Shown one piece after another: positions 63,116-64,000 of a stretch of DNA of 64,000 nucleotides. The first letter of the stretch is position 1; each line of letters opens with the position of its first letter. Position numbers and translations under genes: made by a program. The DNA comes from Thermosediminibacter oceani DSM 16646 (GTDB taxonomy: Bacteria > Bacillota > Thermosediminibacteria > Thermosediminibacterales > Thermosediminibacteraceae). Below the pieces are notes generated by a model. The model saw only the letters and a list, made by a program, of their open reading frames with translations, was not told the origin of the DNA and ran no database searches. The DNA is taken from positions 1,054,001-1,118,000 of the forward strand of contig NC_014377.1 of NCBI RefSeq assembly GCF_000144645.1. The letters are read 5' to 3'.

Positions 63116-64000
63116 ATGGCTAAAGTTGTAGTCGTAGGTGGAGGATGGTCGGGGTGTGCCGCTGCTCTGGCAGCCAAAAAAGCCGGAGCGGAAGTAGTAC
63201 TACTTGAAAGGACGGACATGCTGCTGGGGACCGGCCTGGTAGGCGGTATTATGCGAAATAACGGCAGATTTACGGCTACCGAAGAAATGATTGCTATGGG
63301 AGCCGGAGAGCTATTTCATGTTACGGACGCGGCAGCTAGGCATAAAAACGTTGAATTTCCCGGTCATAAGCATGCAACTCTTTATGACGTGGCTAAAGTA
63401 GAGCCGGCGGTGAGAAAAGTACTGTTGGACGCCGGAGTAGAGGTTCACACTAGAAGCCGTGTGAAAGATGTTGAAATGGATGGAAACAGAATAACGGCTG
63501 TTATAACCGATAACAACGAAAAGTTCCATGGTGATGTTTTTGTCGAATGTACCGGCACTGCCGGACCTCAGAGCAATTGTACCAAATACGGCAACGGGTG
63601 TGCTATGTGCATAATACGGTGTCCCAGTTACGGTGGGCGTGTGAGCATAGCCGCAAAGGCCGGTGTAAAAGAGATGATGGCAAAAAAAGCCGATGGCACT
63701 TACGGAGCTATGAGTGGTTCCTGCAAATTGCTCAAAGCGTCATTATCTCCGGAAATAGTCGATAAGCTCAACTCTACCGGCGTTGCAGTTATTCCTGTCC
63801 CGAAAGATGTTAGAGAAGATGAATATATACTCACAAAAAAAGCATGCCAGCAGTATGCTTTGAAGGAGTTCATTGAGAACGTGGTACTTTTGGAAACAGG
63901 GCACGCCAAATTGATGGCCCCGTATTTTCCGCTGGACCGGTTGCGCAAAATACCGGGATTTGAAAATGCTCGTTTTGAGGATCCATACGCAGGTGATATT
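63116..64000 (+). CDS. FAD-dependent oxidoreductase (3' end outside window)
   Basis: The frame stays open to the window end, giving 295 residues of a longer protein. It begins with a dinucleotide fold (KVVVVGGGWSGCAAALAAKKAGAEVVLLER), has LVGGIMRNNGRF, and a second glycine-rich stretch CTGTAGPQSN. A cysteine cluster C-T-K-Y-G-N-G-C-A-M-C...RCPSYGGR could bind a metal or Fe-S cluster or serve as a redox pair. GGGGGG lies 8 bases before the ATG. The family is probably the FAD/NAD(P) succinate-dehydrogenase/HdrA-like group; the substrate is unknown. Confidence 0.7.
   Translation, partial: MAKVVVVGGGWSGCAAALAAKKAGAEVVLLERTDMLLGTGLVGGIMRNNGRFTATEEMIAMGAGELFHVTDAAARHKNVEFPGHKHATLYDVAKVEPAVRKVLLDAGVEVHTRSRVKDVEMDGNRITAVITDNNEKFHGDVFVECTGTAGPQSNCTKYGNGCAMCIIRCPSYGGRVSIAAKAGVKEMMAKKADGTYGAMSGSCKLLKASLSPEIVDKLNSTGVAVIPVPKDVREDEYILTKKACQQYALKEFIENVVLLETGHAKLMAPYFPLDRLRKIPGFENARFEDPYAGDI

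Noticed and set aside
1-64000. CRISPR arrays, tRNA or rRNA genes, integrase-type attachment sites
   Set aside because: I saw no regularly spaced repeats, no tRNA cloverleaf or rRNA-like sequence, and no att-type duplications other than the IS target repeats.

Overview
The window comes from a Gram-positive, endospore-lineage, anaerobic Firmicute, probably in the Clostridia/Thermoanaerobacteria. The evidence is CodY, HslVU with a Firmicute-type N-terminus, a Bacillus-like gene order (dprA-topA-trmFO-xerC-hslV-hslU-codY-flgB...), the sporulation-type ytfJ and dacF genes, strong AAGGAGG ribosome sites, frequent TTG/GTG starts, and a corrinoid/tetrahydrofolate methyl-transfer cluster of the kind used by acetogens. 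I cannot name the genus with confidence. I saw no rRNA, tRNA or CRISPR array.

Layout. 1-1013: tail of a MATE exporter. 1280-5684: one-carbon island with a corrinoid protein, an internally deleted methanol:corrinoid methyltransferase (mtaB), a methyl-THF:corrinoid methyltransferase and a fused MetF-MetV-like reductase. 6055-16591: housekeeping genes yifB, cobO, dprA, topA, trmFO, xerC, hslV, hslU, codY. 16616-18210: IS1182-family copy A. 18259-18439: promoter, cyclic-di-GMP-I riboswitch and terminator. 18544-47714: one continuous fla/che operon of about 33 genes (flgB to sigD, then a FapA/DUF342 gene and a small gene), with motAB built in, a PilZ gene where Bacillus has cheB, and no cheB. 47748-49342: IS1182-family copy B, in the opposite orientation. 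49474-52602: iscR-like, iscS, iscU, mnmA. 53109-55049: a flavin/Fe-S oxidoreductase. 55290-56519: a small membrane protein and an AI-2E-family permease. 56536-58249: lysine riboswitch plus lysA. 58336-62896: M50 protease, scpA, scpB, frameshifted DUF2953, ytfJ, a MazG-like gene and a dacF-like carboxypeptidase. 62971-63095: possible IS110 relic. 63116-64000: start of an FAD oxidoreductase.

How it works together. The flagellar operon reads c-di-GMP at two levels: an RNA aptamer with a terminator in its leader, and a PilZ protein encoded inside it. SigD at the end feeds late flagellar genes elsewhere. The iscR-iscS-iscU-mnmA block couples Fe-S assembly with tRNA thiolation.

The most unusual structure is the IS pair. 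Both 1595-bp copies sit exactly at the 3' foot of an intrinsic-terminator hairpin, and in both the target duplication (23 and 22 bp) is the whole stem-loop. Each IS end also carries its own inward-facing terminator-like hairpin, so the upstream gene keeps a terminator whichever way the element lands. The copies form a nearly identical inverted pair around the 29.5-kb flagellar operon, which could therefore invert.
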